Source of the DNA: Bremia lactucae
Taxonomy: Eukaryota > Oomycota > Peronosporomycetes > Peronosporales > Peronosporaceae
Direction of reading: 5' to 3'
DNA: 55,956 bases
NCBI RefSeq assembly: GCF_004359215.1
Contig: NC_090612.1
Span: 5,102,743 to 5,158,698 of the forward strand
The notes beneath the pieces were generated by a model. The model saw only the letters and a list, made by a program, of their open reading frames with translations. It had not been told where the DNA came from and searched no databases. This document shows positions 42,464 to 53,819 of the stretch, in pieces (the stretch's first letter is position 1; every line of letters begins with the position of its first letter). Both the position numbers and the translations under genes were made by a program.

Positions 42464-44314
42464 ATGCAGCGACATCTTGTGACAGCCATCTTCCTTGTTG
42501 GAGTCACCGCTTGCTTCGTGACCACCTTACATGCAATTAATCTCACGAATCGAGATGATTATAGGCGCAAGCTCAACGCGGAACCTTTACTAAGGAGCAA
42601 TACCGTCTCATCAAAAGCTCGTGGACTTAATGTAGCTCGTAAGGAAATGTGGAACGCGGAGCGATCTAACACTGAAGGGCAACGTTGGTGGTTGGACATT
42701 TATCACAAGCTCATTTACGAGCTAGCATGGCTAATAGGAAAGCCCGGCATAGCTTTTGAGCACTTACATGCAGATGAAACATGGAAGGAAAAAGAACCTA
42801 ACACGGACAAAAAGTTTCTAAAGTGGCTGCTTCGAGTGGCAAAATTTCGGGCGAAAGGTGGACAATTCGACGACAACGACTTTATCCGGTTGTTAAAATA
42901 CACGACCTCAGCCTATCAACAGGCAAAGCTCTTTGTCTGGCTGCAGCATGCCCAGGACTTTCCCAGCATGAATGAATTTGCTAAGAAACAATTGTGGCGT
43001 ATGAAAGGAGACCCAAATACCCGCTTCACGGTTTATCAAGTATTGGTGGATAATGGAGAAACGCCTGCAAGTATTTTCAAGAACGATTATAACAACGAAA
43101 TTGGTGCCACCTTTGTTAATTGGCTTTTCTACGTTAAAATGTTTCGGGATACGCAAGACTACAGCGAAGAAGATTTATTTCGCTTGCTGACGAAACACCA
43201 TTCGAACGAGGCGGTCATTAAGGAGTTTACTTCACTTGCGATGTCAACCTCTCACAAGGTCCCATATTACCTTGTTAATAAGATGCTGGCCTACTTAATA
43301 TCGAAGCCCGAAACAACTCAACTTGTTTTTGACACATGGCTGGCGTCACGAATTCATCCCGCTGCCGCACGTAAAATTCTGCTTCCTGGGGATCAATTTG
43401 ATCCTTACAGTGTCCTGTTCGGTTGTTGGCTCAATTACGTAAGACAATTTCGAGAAATTTCGAACACCTTTAGCAACGACGACTTCTCCCTTTTGCTGAG
43501 CAAAACAAAATCAGATACAGACTTGGTCAAGGCGCTTTCGTCATTTCGAAACGATCCACGCCTGCAGAAGCTTGTGGAAACGGGGCTGGTCTATATGAAG
43601 TTTCTTATGGATTTTAAACGGTCTTTAAAAGACCGAGTTGGACCTGAAGAGGTTTTTGCTTCTATGCAGCCTTCAGTTTCAGTTGATGCTGAAAATTTCC
43701 TGTTTCGTCACTGGCTCCGCTATGCTTGGTCATATATGAAACAAAATCGCGGCGATGCAACTGGGAAAGCGTTCACCAACGCCGCTTTATTTGACTTCTT
43801 GATGAAGGAAGGAACAAAGTCGATAGAAGAACTAGCCAACGTATTTCGCTCCCTTCTTTTTGTCTCGAGACTTGAAGGCATTTCGCAGCGAATGCTTTTA
43901 TACATGGCATCAACCTCAAAAGTTAGCACGAAGGTGCTGCGTTGCTTGGTAGAAAGCGGTCAAAATCCGTTTTCTTTTATTTTGCCCCTTGGGTATTGCG
44001 AGGCAGTCACGTTTACCAAGTGGTTTAAATATCTGACTGAATACACGATTGCCCAAGGTCGTATTGATTTGAAAGGCATACTTGCGATTTATAATCGACT
44101 AAATTCCCGGATGCCGGGAATTCATGGGCCGATGTTACTTGAGTCTCCGTTCAAGCAAGATTCCTTAAAAGCAGCACAGCTGATTGCGAAGCTGAGACCG
44201 ATTTTAGAAGTTACTGAATTGAAGGAGTTGGCACGTAAATTGATTGTGATCGCTGAGCTACAATTAAAAGGCTTATCGGTGGATATTAGCGTACTCAAGA
44301 AATTTATGGAATGA
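42464..44314 (+). CDS. Secreted tandem-WY (LWY-type) effector candidate with degenerate RxLR
   Basis: 616 residues. The frame is open from a GTG at 42,428, but the first ATG is 42,464 and starts a signal peptide (MQRHLVTAIFLVGVTACFVT, cut near TLHA). Residues 33-45 read YRRKLNAEPLLRS, an RxLR-like region without a canonical RxLR or EER block. The mature part is helical, with five regularly spaced units led by FLKWLLRVAKF (about 119), FVNWLFYVKMF (216), FGCWLNYVRQF (319), FRHWLRYAWSY (413) and FTKWFKYLTEY (516), each followed by a D/E-D-L/F-x-x-LL-type helix (DDNDFIRLL, SEEDLFRLL, NDDFSLLL). Period is 94-103 residues. This matches WY/LWY arrays of Phytophthora effectors such as PSR2, which act inside plant cells. 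Its target is unknown. No lesions seen. Confidence 0.85.
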   Translation: MQRHLVTAIFLVGVTACFVTTLHAINLTNRDDYRRKLNAEPLLRSNTVSSKARGLNVARKEMWNAERSNTEGQRWWLDIYHKLIYELAWLIGKPGIAFEHLHADETWKEKEPNTDKKFLKWLLRVAKFRAKGGQFDDNDFIRLLKYTTSAYQQAKLFVWLQHAQDFPSMNEFAKKQLWRMKGDPNTRFTVYQVLVDNGETPASIFKNDYNNEIGATFVNWLFYVKMFRDTQDYSEEDLFRLLTKHHSNEAVIKEFTSLAMSTSHKVPYYLVNKMLAYLISKPETTQLVFDTWLASRIHPAAARKILLPGDQFDPYSVLFGCWLNYVRQFREISNTFSNDDFSLLLSKTKSDTDLVKALSSFRNDPRLQKLVETGLVYMKFLMDFKRSLKDRVGPEEVFASMQPSVSVDAENFLFRHWLRYAWSYMKQNRGDATGKAFTNAALFDFLMKEGTKSIEELANVFRSLLFVSRLEGISQRMLLYMASTSKVSTKVLRCLVESGQNPFSFILPLGYCEAVTFTKWFKYLTEYTIAQGRIDLKGILAIYNRLNSRMPGIHGPMLLESPFKQDSLKAAQLIAKLRPILEVTELKELARKLIVIAELQLKGLSVDISVLKKFME

Positions 44315-44447
44315 CTGACTAGTTCATTTGTAAAGACCACTAATTCTATTAGAGTTGGTTGCTAAGCTCTTTTTAAAAAGGAATATCACTATCGATTTAA
44401 AACTATCACACGGGTATCGCGACCAAGACACTTTATGTTACTCTAAT

Positions 44448-44555
44448 TGTAACGGAGTGTCCGGTTACATAAATATTGTGTCCTATAAGAAGAATAATTA
44501 CTACTATTTCCTACGAGAGGAAATAAATAAAGAAGTATACAAAATTATTAGGGAG
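44448..44555 (+). repeat. Truncated LTR fragment
   Basis: Starts TGTAACGGAGTGTCCGG and continues with tttcctacgagaggaaataa and aaagaagta, aligning with the first about 110 bp of the relic I LTR. It then diverges. It lies 134 bp after the WY effector stop. Confidence 0.7.
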
Positions 44556-45860
44556 CTTCAGTCCGCGTCAGTTAGGCATCCCGCCCTACCGTTATACAGC
44601 CCCCACCTTTTCCTTAATCACATCGTTTATTAATATATTAATCGGAAGTCATGGCTTCTGATTTGTCAGAAACAAGCGCACCAAATAGTTTTATTTAGAA
44701 GCACCTTAGCTCGCAAAATTTTAGAGATCATGTAAAATACCAAAATTCCAAAAATTATTCAGTGTGCTTTCTAAAATTGTGAACCATTTGTCTACTTGAC
44801 AAAGCGGAACGACAGCAGTGCAAGAACATGAAGACCAACGATGAAGAAATGCATAATGCGTTTGTGAATTTCACTGTGATTTATCCAAAATTTGTCGGAT
44901 ATGTAGTCTTTCACCTTCAAATTACCGGTAAGTTGAGATGTGAGTTCTACTCACAATTTGACATTGCGACCACATTTTTTATTCATAAAATGGGATTTAA
45001 GGAATTAACTATTTTAGAATAGATAAAAGGGTATTTTACCCATAAAGTAAATGTACTACAACAACGATTCTCCAACCGATGTGGCCCCATTACAAGTTGG
45101 CACGATTTACGGTCAGTTGGCGAAATTTACCCGCGATTGTAGGACCTTTCTTGGTTTGCTTAACCTGCCGTAGTCATTTCCACTTGGTAGGCTACCTGAA
45201 CTCCTTCTCAAAGCTTCTATGCCAGCAGCATGAGCAGCGATGGTTACAATTACATTGAAACGCGATGCTGGGCAATAAATAAAAAATGGCTTAGGATTAA
45301 CAAAGCGAAAATTCTTTTTATTGCACAAATGAAATATGAGGCGTAATTTCGCTGCAGTAAAGTCTCAAGTCCCCCTTAAGCTGCTTCCCTTCGCTTTAAT
45401 GAGTTGCAGATCACAACCGCTTTAAACGCTTGTATTAATTAAAATATGGCAAATGAATGCTGTTTCACGCTTCTTACATGGATGCTAAATATACCAGTTA
45501 AGCACAGTTTTCTCTCTGTAAGGCGCAAAGCAGGCTGCTACGAATGGGACGACGCAAAATTTTGTTTTGATAAATTGGAATTGCGTGCTATGATCGCTGG
45601 TCTGTGATTACTCATTTTTCATTCAAATTGTATAAATAAGCTGTAGATGCTCATCCACAATCCGCAAAAATATTCGATATATTTTGACTCAAGCTGTACC
45701 GTTCAGGTTGTCCCCGAATATGCCTCAAAAAATGAAATGCATGCAATCAAGTGCTAAGGCGTTATTCTTAACAAAATAAAAGTAACAGCTGAATTTTAGC
45801 ACCATCCGAGTTTAACTTGTCCTTCTCGTAAAGTTGTGATCGCAGGTTATGCTTACTTGC
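44556..45860. other. No gene seen
   Basis: A/T-rich. A 71-codon minus-strand frame (45,328-45,113) and a 64-codon plus-strand frame (44,828-45,022) show no motif or repeat match. Nothing is supported here. Confidence 0.35.
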
Positions 45861-45971
45861 AAAGGGTGCGACTATTGCCACAGACAAAATGCCTCTGATT
45901 GGCTAAATCCTTTCTTATTATCCAAAATTTAAATCAATAATACCCTGCACATTTCCCGGCAGTTTCAACGT

Positions 45972-46238
45972 ATGAGTTCGTCCGCAAGTATATGCGTGCT
46001 TGCGACTTTTAAGCACGTAATTGATTCAAATTACACTGAAGAATCTGCTGTCAGAACAATTTATCTGCAGCCACCAATCGGACTTGTTTCAGTCATTTAT
46101 AATTTTGGCGAAGCCATGGAAAAGGCATCGAACTTGGCGAATTGTTGCATCCAGTTGATAAAACGCGAGCTCATTCTCCGGGAACGCACGGATAATCGCG
46201 GTATACATGCGCAAACGTCACTACGTCATTTTTGCTAA
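45972..46238 (+). CDS. Small open frame inside the TIR element, unassigned
   Basis: 88 codons from ATG (MSSSASICVLATFKHVIDS). I recognise no domain. It ends with a Cys and TAA at 46,236-46,238. It may be chance or a remnant of captured sequence. Listed because it is the longest ATG frame of the element. Confidence 0.2.
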   Translation: MSSSASICVLATFKHVIDSNYTEESAVRTIYLQPPIGLVSVIYNFGEAMEKASNLANCCIQLIKRELILRERTDNRGIHAQTSLRHFC

Positions 46239-46798
46239 GATCGCACCGCAAGACCACCTTTAAAAGGCCGAATGGTTATACAGCACCGTCATGTCTTGAT
46301 GGCGAATTTTTCTTTTTCTAGCAGCAAGATCCGCACGTGTCTGCGGTCACGAGAGCCTTTTCTTGTGTGAATATAAAGCCCACAACCGTCGCTTCTTTAC
46401 CTAGTGAAAACACAAAAAAGAATTCGATTGATACAATATTCTGGGGAATGGGTCAATCGAGAGAGGTAGCACCATTGAGCATGTCGTCGGCGTCAAGTGG
46501 CCGCTTCTGCTCGTCGACGACGGCAGGTGAGAAGACGTATGTACACGACGTGCCGCGGAAAAGCTTCACCCGAGATTAGCGCGCGGGGCTACGGATGCAG
46601 AATGTGCAACGCGGAGAAAACGTGCGCTGCGTCTGCTTCAAGTCCGCATTCTAAGCTCGTAAATGCGTCCGCCATTGTGAATGCGAATATACATAACGGC
46701 AAAAACCAGTTTCAACAACACGGAATTTAGAATATATCTTACGTAAAACTAATAATCTCCCATTCATATTAGTTTACACCGATTAGTTAATTAGAGGT

Positions 46799-46861
46799 AT
46801 TTTGTCTGTGGCAATAGTCAAAACGTCTGTGGCAATAGTCAAAGCGTCTACGGCAATAGTC
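46799..46861 (+). repeat. Three 21-bp tandem units at the right TIR
   Basis: Three copies of a unit (a/t)(a/t)aacGTCTGTGGCAATAGTC-type, the last with TCTACGGC. The left TIR carries a single copy in the opposite orientation. Confidence 0.85.
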
Positions 46862-46873
46862 GCACCCTTTTGC

Positions 46874-48150
46874 GAATCATTCTAGCTTTTCAGCCTCTGA
46901 AACACTTCCTCGATCATTTTTTACTGTGGCTCTATAATACATATCATAATATATTCAACCTTTTCTGAAGAGACTTTCCCAATTCAACTAAATCCCACTG
47001 TGTGCCAAGGTACGTCAACACACCTTTTATCTAAATTACTTAATCTTAGCTGAATTATCGCAAAGCTGGATCCTTATTTTAATTGCAATCATCCAAGATT
47101 TTTTTATAGCATTTTTTTCTAGTCACGCTTTACAAATCATTTAGTCTTCACAAATAACAATAGACGATCATGTTTCACAGCCCCAAACGGAGCACATTGT
47201 GTTTAAATTAGGGCATTGATAATCTTACCCACCCCAGGTTTGGTAATTTACCGTCCACGTGATTATACTTAATCACCCCCCCCCAGTTTTTGTTAATCTC
47301 CTCCCTCCCCCCCATTCTCGATTTTCTAAATTTCCAAAATGTCCCCGAAAGCACAGAAGCGAAAATTGATCCCCACGAATCAATTTTAGCCCGTTTTTGA
47401 TGCAATTTGCCGCAAAATTATTATCACAAACACCTCCATCTTGGGGTATACTTCGCTTATTTTCCCTACGTTTTATACTGATGTTTAGAGAAACGGGTCG
47501 GGCGAACAAAATGTTTATGGTTGAACAATTCAGCAAGCAAAGGAATTCAAAGAGTGGCAAGATAGTTATGAATACAAGTCAAGGTCCAATTTTTTTTTGA
47601 TGGAATGGTAAAATTAACAAATTGAATAAATCAGAGGTGAAAATGCATTGTGAAGGAATATGACAAATGATAATAAAATAATTGGGAGATTGGCTTCATA
47701 AATGGCATGTTGTAAACCTTAAACAAATATATCACTGGCTTTCTATTGAAAAAAGGTATGTTGTCTTGACTGGATTTTTTTGCATTCTTCCGGTGTGTCT
47801 GATTCATCCATACCTGCGAGATCTACTTCCTCAATCTTTCCCGGTAAAAAGCAACGATTGGCGCGCAACTTGTTAAGACATTGAGTTTCATTTGAAAGAG
47901 CTGTAGCAGACCTTAGCTTGCGGTTTGTGTTGTTTCGTCCAGCACGCACTGACTCGCGCCACTGGTGCTCAAGGTTTCAACTTCAACGCAATGAAATGAA
48001 ATTCACATGTCCGAGTTCAATCATGTAGATGTGCATCCCTACATTGCGAGCGTATTTTTCTGAATACGTCGGATTACGGATGACGCTAGCCGTCATCCCT
48101 CCCAATATGAATAAACCTATGTCACACACACAAGAGTGGGTCACTTTTTG
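46874..48150. other. No gene seen
   Basis: A/T-rich, with a C-run region at 47,270-47,325 and several 60-95-codon frames without motifs. The last part (from about 48,080, with the imperfect hairpin ggatgacgctagccgtcatcc) may already belong to the LTR of relic IV. Confidence 0.35.
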
Positions 48151-48265
48151 CACCACACCCAAGTAGCAGGTCTAAGTACTTCACATGGAGGAATTGACCA
48201 TCCCGTTAGGTACATAAAGTTTACTAAACAGGTTGTGTAACATAGGGCTTCTTTAGCTCGTTACA
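48151..48265 (-). repeat. Putative 3' LTR start of relic IV
   Basis: On the minus strand, the polypurine tract AGAGGGGGTGG (48,275-48,266) is followed by TGTAACGAGCTAAAG at 48,265. The LTR runs to lower coordinates; its end was not found and may lie near 47,900. It does not resemble the LTR at 55,149-55,599, so that LTR is not its partner, or IV is itself a mosaic. Confidence 0.45.
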
Positions 48266-48417
48266 CCACCCCCTCTGTAAGAACGAATTCTATAATTTGT
48301 AAAATCTTCAGCGGGAGAAACGAGGTATAGCGAGCTGCTTTACACGCCGCTTTTAGTCCTCTCAATCACTCTTAGCGACCAGTTTGTGTACATCTTTGTC
48401 ATCACACGGCGCCTGAC

Positions 48418-49166
48418 ATGCCACCTAAGAGGGGTACTGGTGATGGGTCATCTGCGAAGACGCTCATACAACCTTGCACGAAGCGCACGCGAAGCGATAA
48501 AACGCTGCCGGAGCCTAGTGCCACAGTTACAGTGCCGAAAGATGCTGCTGTTGCATCCATCCTACATGCATAGTGAGGATGTAGATCCGTCGCTCGTTGT
48601 TAACTACCATGGGTCGACGCCGCTGCCATCACCTCGTAGTAGTGATGAGCACAGCGAGTTAATGGGGAAGGATGATGGCGCTTTATTGCCCATCCAAAAT
48701 TCACTCATTGTTCCTAACATGGAAGCGCCTGACGTTGCGAAGGCCAACTTGCCTTACGCAACAAAGCGACTGTCTCGTCGTCTGCGCTAGCTAGTGCAGC
48801 GGCCCTTTATAAGAGCGTCGCCCATAAAGGTGCAGCTGTTCTCAGTTGGGTAAAGCCACACCACATGTTGTACAGAGCATCATACACAATAGGTCTGACG
48901 CAGAGGAGGCCAAGAAGCTTGAAGCTCCACCGACGGCACGTGAACGTATCCAGTCGGTGTCACAATTTAGCTGTATCGAACGCAGCTATGTGACTGGTGG
49001 CATACCACCGATGCCACCTCCATCCAAGTGGCCTTATTCGGATGGAACTGGTACGTCGCTCTTAAAACGCGCTACTCTAGATGCACATATTATTTTGGCA
49101 TCTATAATTCATGGAAGGCTCAGAGGGAATCACTTCCCCGATCTTGGTCGTGTTGCATTCGAATGA
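48418..49166 (+). pseudogene. Unassigned broken plus-strand gene inside relic IV
   Basis: A frame MPPKRGTGDGSSAKTLIQPC from ATG at 48,418 stops at 48,571-48,573, and a shifted frame continues (EDVDPSLVVNYHGSTPLPSP, then to 48,790), followed by another (48,846-49,166, with MPPPSKWPYSDG). It lies opposite to relic IV, between its chromodomain and polypurine tract. DPSLVVNY recalls DPSLEVDY in the frame at 55,641. The basic start and shared phrase suggest a protein of another mobile element. I cannot assign a family. Confidence 0.4.
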
Positions 49167-49337
49167 ATCAACGACCATTACGAAGCGGAACTCCTGTGCC
49201 ACTTCCAGCCACATTCCGATGTGGTGAAACAACGTCGCAGTGACTTAACTTCGCTCGCTTGCGTGTGAGAGAAATCATGGGCGGTACTGTACCACCTGTT
49301 CCTTTTCATCACGCCGCTCCTGCTACTCCATTCGGAA

Positions 49338-49928
49338 CTAGCGGAGTGACAACAGGTGATCCTTCTCATAGGCAGGCACCAGGCCCGGTATGTCGACGCG
49401 CAGGGCGTTGACCGGTACCCAAGAGTCAAAAGGCTTGGGTATCCTCTCCACTGGACGAGATTTGAAGCTTCTGCTGCACGGAGCGGTCAGCAACCAACCT
49501 TCTGACAGGAAAGCGTTGGTTCCGTCAGCATCCATCAATGTACGTGGCGCCCGATAGGAGCGGTGATTTTGCCTACCTACTCGCGGCAGCATATCCCGCT
49601 TCCGTTCAGTCGCAGGCATTGAGCGCTGCTGAACGACGGATCGGGGATCTTAAGAGCCAAGTCTAGCGACTGACTTCGAATCTTCACGATTTTAACTCGA
49701 GGGGTCGCCAGGATTATAAAAGGCTGAAACTTCGGCTGAAATTTTTGGAGAAGAAGGTTTTGAGAGACTCACGTCTAGTGCGCAGTCTTCTCCGCTCTCT
49801 AAGTACTTATGACGGTGGGTGGCGTTACTCGGAGGGAAGTCTTTCACTTTCCTCGTCGCCCCACCTGATCGACACGCGTAGGGGTATATGATCTCTTCTG
49901 GATCAACATACCGTTTCAAACGACCCAC
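49338..49928 (-). pseudogene. Hinge and chromodomain (relic IV)
   Basis: 49,928-49,692 starts with the pre-chromodomain phrase GRLKRYVDPEEIIYPYACRS. 49,619-49,338 carries a frameshifted chromodomain (RTLMDADGTNAFLSEGWLLT, FDSWVPVNALRVDIPGLVP, AYEKDH). The plus strand of 49,615-49,870 is also nearly open (see the finding on antisense frames). Confidence 0.7.
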
Positions 49929-50190
49929 TTAGAATGAAAACTGGGTGCGTCTTTATATACGGCGGGAGTGTGAGCCTATAAATAAGACCTCCAACCTCCT
50001 CGACCACTGTCGACGGCCCGATGAAACGCGGCTACAATTTCGTAGTACCTCCAGGTAGTACCAAAACTGTATTTTTAAGGAGGGTATCAGTACTTAATAG
50101 TACTTTTCACCTACTCTTAAGCGTTAATTGTTTTTGAGACCATTTTGGTCCGCATATTGTTTTCGCTTATATTGTGCGCTTGCTATCGCG

Positions 50191-51192
50191 TCACAGAGGA
50201 TTTCGTGCGATGGCGAATCGCTCACCATCAAATATTTGAGCTTCGCTCACGCTTATAGCATCAAACTCGCCTATGACACCACCGAGAGGTCGGTCATAAG
50301 ACGTAGTTGTCAATAACGAAACATCGTTATCGATTTGAGGCACAGGCATTCCTTGCCTTGACTCAATGCTGACCACTGCTAATTCGGCAGGGTTACTCGC
50401 GCAAATTTCGGTCGTTGACATGATACCCTCACGGGTCATCGTCATTTTGACGAAAGTATTTCTCTCTTTCGCACCGATCATAGTTAGGCCCCCACTAAAA
50501 CACGGGCTGCGCACAAACGAGACTGGCGACCGAGAATGGCGCAGTTCGTTAACATAAAGAGGTGCCTCACCCGTACTGCCGTGGACACCGTTATTTATAG
50601 CAAACTCCACAAAGGACAGTTGCTTGATACATTTTTTGGGGGTTGCTATAGTGCGTAAGACATCCGCCACGGCCCTATTGGCACGTTCCGTTTGGCCGTC
50701 GGTCCGAAGATGATCTGCGGTCGAAATGTGGAGCTTGCTACCTAGCAGCTCAAACACATGTCGCCAAAAACCAGACGTAAGACGTGGATCTCGGTTTGTT
50801 ACTATTGACTCGGGCATCCCGTGTAGTCGGTACACATGATCAAGGAACAAGAGAGCTGCCTCCTTGCCTGCTACATGGTGCTTAATGTACCATTTTGCTT
50901 AGTTTGTCTACAAAGACGACGAGCCCCATCCGACCATTGTGGTCAGACGGCATGCCAAACATAAAGTCCAGACTTACTGACTTCAACAATCCGTTGGAAT
51001 CGGTAGCGGCTTCAGTGGCGCTCTGCTGGAAGGTGCAGGCTTAATGCGCTGACACTGTTCGCAGGAGCGAATATAGTAGGCCACCCATCGATATAGGTTT
51101 GGCCACCAAATTTCTTTGACACTCGTAAAAGTTTTTTCACGGCCCAGATGCCCAATCGTTGGTGCATCATGGAGCTCGTGACGTATTTTCAA
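50191..51192 (-). pseudogene. Gypsy integrase (relic IV)
   Basis: 51,192-50,983 has the zinc-binding H-H-C-C domain: RHELHDAPTIGHLGREKTFT, YYIRSCEQCQRIKPAPS. 50,850-50,191 (219 codons) has the end of the catalytic core: HGMPESIVTNRDPRLTSGFW, FELLGSKLHISTADH, DGQTERANR. The first catalytic Asp segment between the two frames is broken. Confidence 0.85.
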
Positions 51193-51320
51193 CTTGAAAT
51201 CTCTGTCACGAGGGACTTAGTTTCTCAAGGGATCACAAGGTGGCAGCTGATGCCATAAGATGTCATCGCTGTAGTTAGAGCGACTTATCTTAGCCTTCAG
51301 GTGTGACGGACGGGAGACTT

Positions 51321-52600
51321 TTAGTCTACCGAAGTGATCCAGCTACAGGCGACAATGGTCGTCCTGACTGTAGCTCCCTTTATTTCGGAGGTCAACGAGC
51401 TCGTCACGTGGTAAACCTCCATGGCTGCCAACGTTAACGACTCAACTTGGTGCCTTAGCACGAGACACATTTTCCTGGTGTCTTGCCTCCAAGTCTGGTC
51501 TGCAAGATAATGCGTCAGCCAAGAAGTTCGACATACCGGCTTGTGTTCGACTTTAAACTTAAATTCAGAGGATAATGTAAGCCATTGTGCCATTGTAGGC
51601 GAGATGTGCGGTGTGTTTATTGCGGTCCGCAGTGACGCGTGATCGTATAAACCAGAAATGGTTAGGTGCCCAATAGGTGCACTCGAAATTTAACAAGACC
51701 ATACTTAATTGAAAGCAGCTCCTTGTCATGCACAGGGTAATTTAGTTCAGCGGCTATTAATAGCCGGGACTGATAAGAGATGACATGGTCAACGCCGTCG
51801 TCATCATTCTGCATGAGCGCGCTACCGATTGCGAAATTGCTTGCATCGCAGACGACGTTAAAGGGCTTTTGGCAATGCCAAGACCAGTGCCTCTTCAAGA
51901 GATTGCTTCATGCATCTATTTTTTCTTTGATCAAACCCATTCTGCATCTTTTTAAGGAGGTCAGACGAGTTTAGTCCGCTTCGCATAATTCTTGCTATAC
52001 TTATGCAAGTAATTAGCGAGCCCTATAAATTGGCGCAAATCCTTTACGAGGCGTGGTATTGGCCATTCCCTTACATCTTTACTCTGTCTGGGTCTGCTCA
52101 TACACCATGTGTACCTACGATGCAACCCAGCACAGGTATCTTAAGGACATGACGCCCTTTTGCAAGTTGGCGTTTAATTAAGCGTCACACAGAGTCTACA
52201 CCAAAGCGGCTAAATAGGCTTGTGCAACTCTATTTCACTCAGCCCACCCTCAGCTCATATATAGACGTAAACATCTTCAAAGTAATAAGGCCTGTAGGCA
52301 CGGCGCTGACGCATCCCATGAGCCCCCACTTGGCCCAATGTTGCTGGTGTGTTATTCAAAGCTAGGGCATCACAAGCCGCTCTGAAAGCATACCGCTTGA
52401 GGTGCTTACTGCCGTTTTGGCTACATCAAACTCTCTCATGAATACCTGAGGTAACTTGTTCTCACGTAAATTTCCCGCCTTGGCTCGCTTGTCGAAGACC
52501 TCATCGATATAATCGAATTATTCTTTCGGCCTAACCTGGTCACACAATACTTGGTGCCAGGTTCTAGATCAATTTCGTGCCCGATGCCCCTTTCAGCAGA
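51321..52600 (-). pseudogene. Gypsy RT / RNase H remnant (relic IV)
   Basis: 51,898-51,662: CDASNFAIGSALMQNDDDGV, LNYPVHDKELLSIKYGLVKF. 51,593-51,321: AQWLTLSSEFKFKVEHKPV. Upstream, in broken frames, DVREWPIPRLVKDLRQFIGL and ANYLHKYSKNYAKRT. The catalytic-loop region reads FEDVYVY instead of xDD, so it is mutated. Confidence 0.8.
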
Positions 52601-52662
52601 TAGGTGGCTCGACACTTCTTCTGGGGATTCATCACGATGTTTCCACAGAATTTCAAAAAGGG

Positions 52663-53616
52663 CTATATATCAAGGCAGCTCATCTTGAGCAGCGAGTCGT
52701 TTCTTTTATTGTCCATTTCTAGAACGCTCTCATCCATTGTGGGCGACGAGCAATAGTCCGCCAAGTACTCTTCTGCAACTGGTGCGACTACTCGTGGATC
52801 TTTCCTTTCCTTAAGTTTGGACAGGAACAGAACCCACGACATCTCCGGGATATTTACTATCTCCTCGGCAAATTTCAAGACGTGCTGGAGCACCTCGACC
52901 GAGGGTACCTCCGCCGTTTTGTCTTCGACGGCTTCGAACACCTCGTTCGAAGACCCGTCCCTTTTAACCGGGACTGATCCAAAGGTCACTCATTTTGACG
53001 TGCCTTTGATCGTACCTATCTGTCGTGTACTCGTTTTTCGAGTCAACGCGACATTTGACTGGAAAGCGGGTGCCGATGCTCGCTCGGCTAATGCAGCCCT
53101 TCCAATCGCATCAGGCTCTAGTCTCTGCTCCTGTTTTTTTAACGCTTGACTTCTTGTCAGCTTGCTATTTACTACCACAGGCTTCCGGCTCTGTGCAGGA
53201 CCATTGGAAGCATGACTACTTTGTCATTGTCTTTTTCACTACACCAGTCTCTCCGAGCTGGGTACACCCAAAGCTGTGTGATAAACAACATTAGTTGCAT
53301 AAAACTCTCGCAGGTGTCCATCAGTTCTGGCGTCCTGTGTAGAGTTAGCAGCTGTGCGTGTACGCCAGTCTAACCATAATTGGTGTCTATTCAACCATGG
53401 CATGCCTAGGATGGGGTCATTCGGACTCTCCATACCTAGCCCTGTGAGCTTCTCTCTACAGGAGAAGTCACTAAGACTGAAGGCGTGTTCAACTTGAACC
53501 CTCTCAGACTTTAAGAGCGCGTTGATCGTAAAAAGAACGGTCGCCTCGTCTTGCTTAAAATCCTGGCAAAGCGACTCATACATCACCGACCTCTTTCGTA
53601 GATCCGCGAGTTTCAC
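52663..53616 (-). pseudogene. Gypsy protease and linker (relic IV)
   Basis: 53,616-53,239 contains DPILGMPWLNRHQLWLDWRT, the usual protease-end motif. 52,989-52,663 is an acidic linker. I do not see the active-site DSGA/DCGA in this frame; it should lie just upstream in another frame. Confidence 0.65.
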
Positions 53617-53819
53617 AAATTCTGTGATGCATCCAAATCCAAGAGAAGGGTCATCACATGGTCAGAGTCTCGTACTCGAGCGCTATAGACCAGCAGGGTT
53701 GAGGTCCAAAATTTTGAGACCTCAGGGCATTTTTTCGATAACTCTGAACTTAGGGGTAACTTCAGAGTCCGCGTCAGTAGGAAATCCTACCCCTACTGCG
53801 CTCCTGCCTGCTTGAACCA

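Larger units (their letters stand above)
45861..46870. mobile_element. Terminal-inverted-repeat element, 1,010 bp, non-autonomous
   Basis: Left end aaagggtgcgactattgcca continuing to 45,895; right end is its reverse complement (46,794-46,870), interrupted by two extra 21-bp units. A 3-bp duplication tgc flanks both ends (45,858-45,860 and 46,871-46,873). No transposase is encoded. A 3-bp duplication would fit a Harbinger-like or CACTA-like MITE, but the class is not established. Confidence 0.65.
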
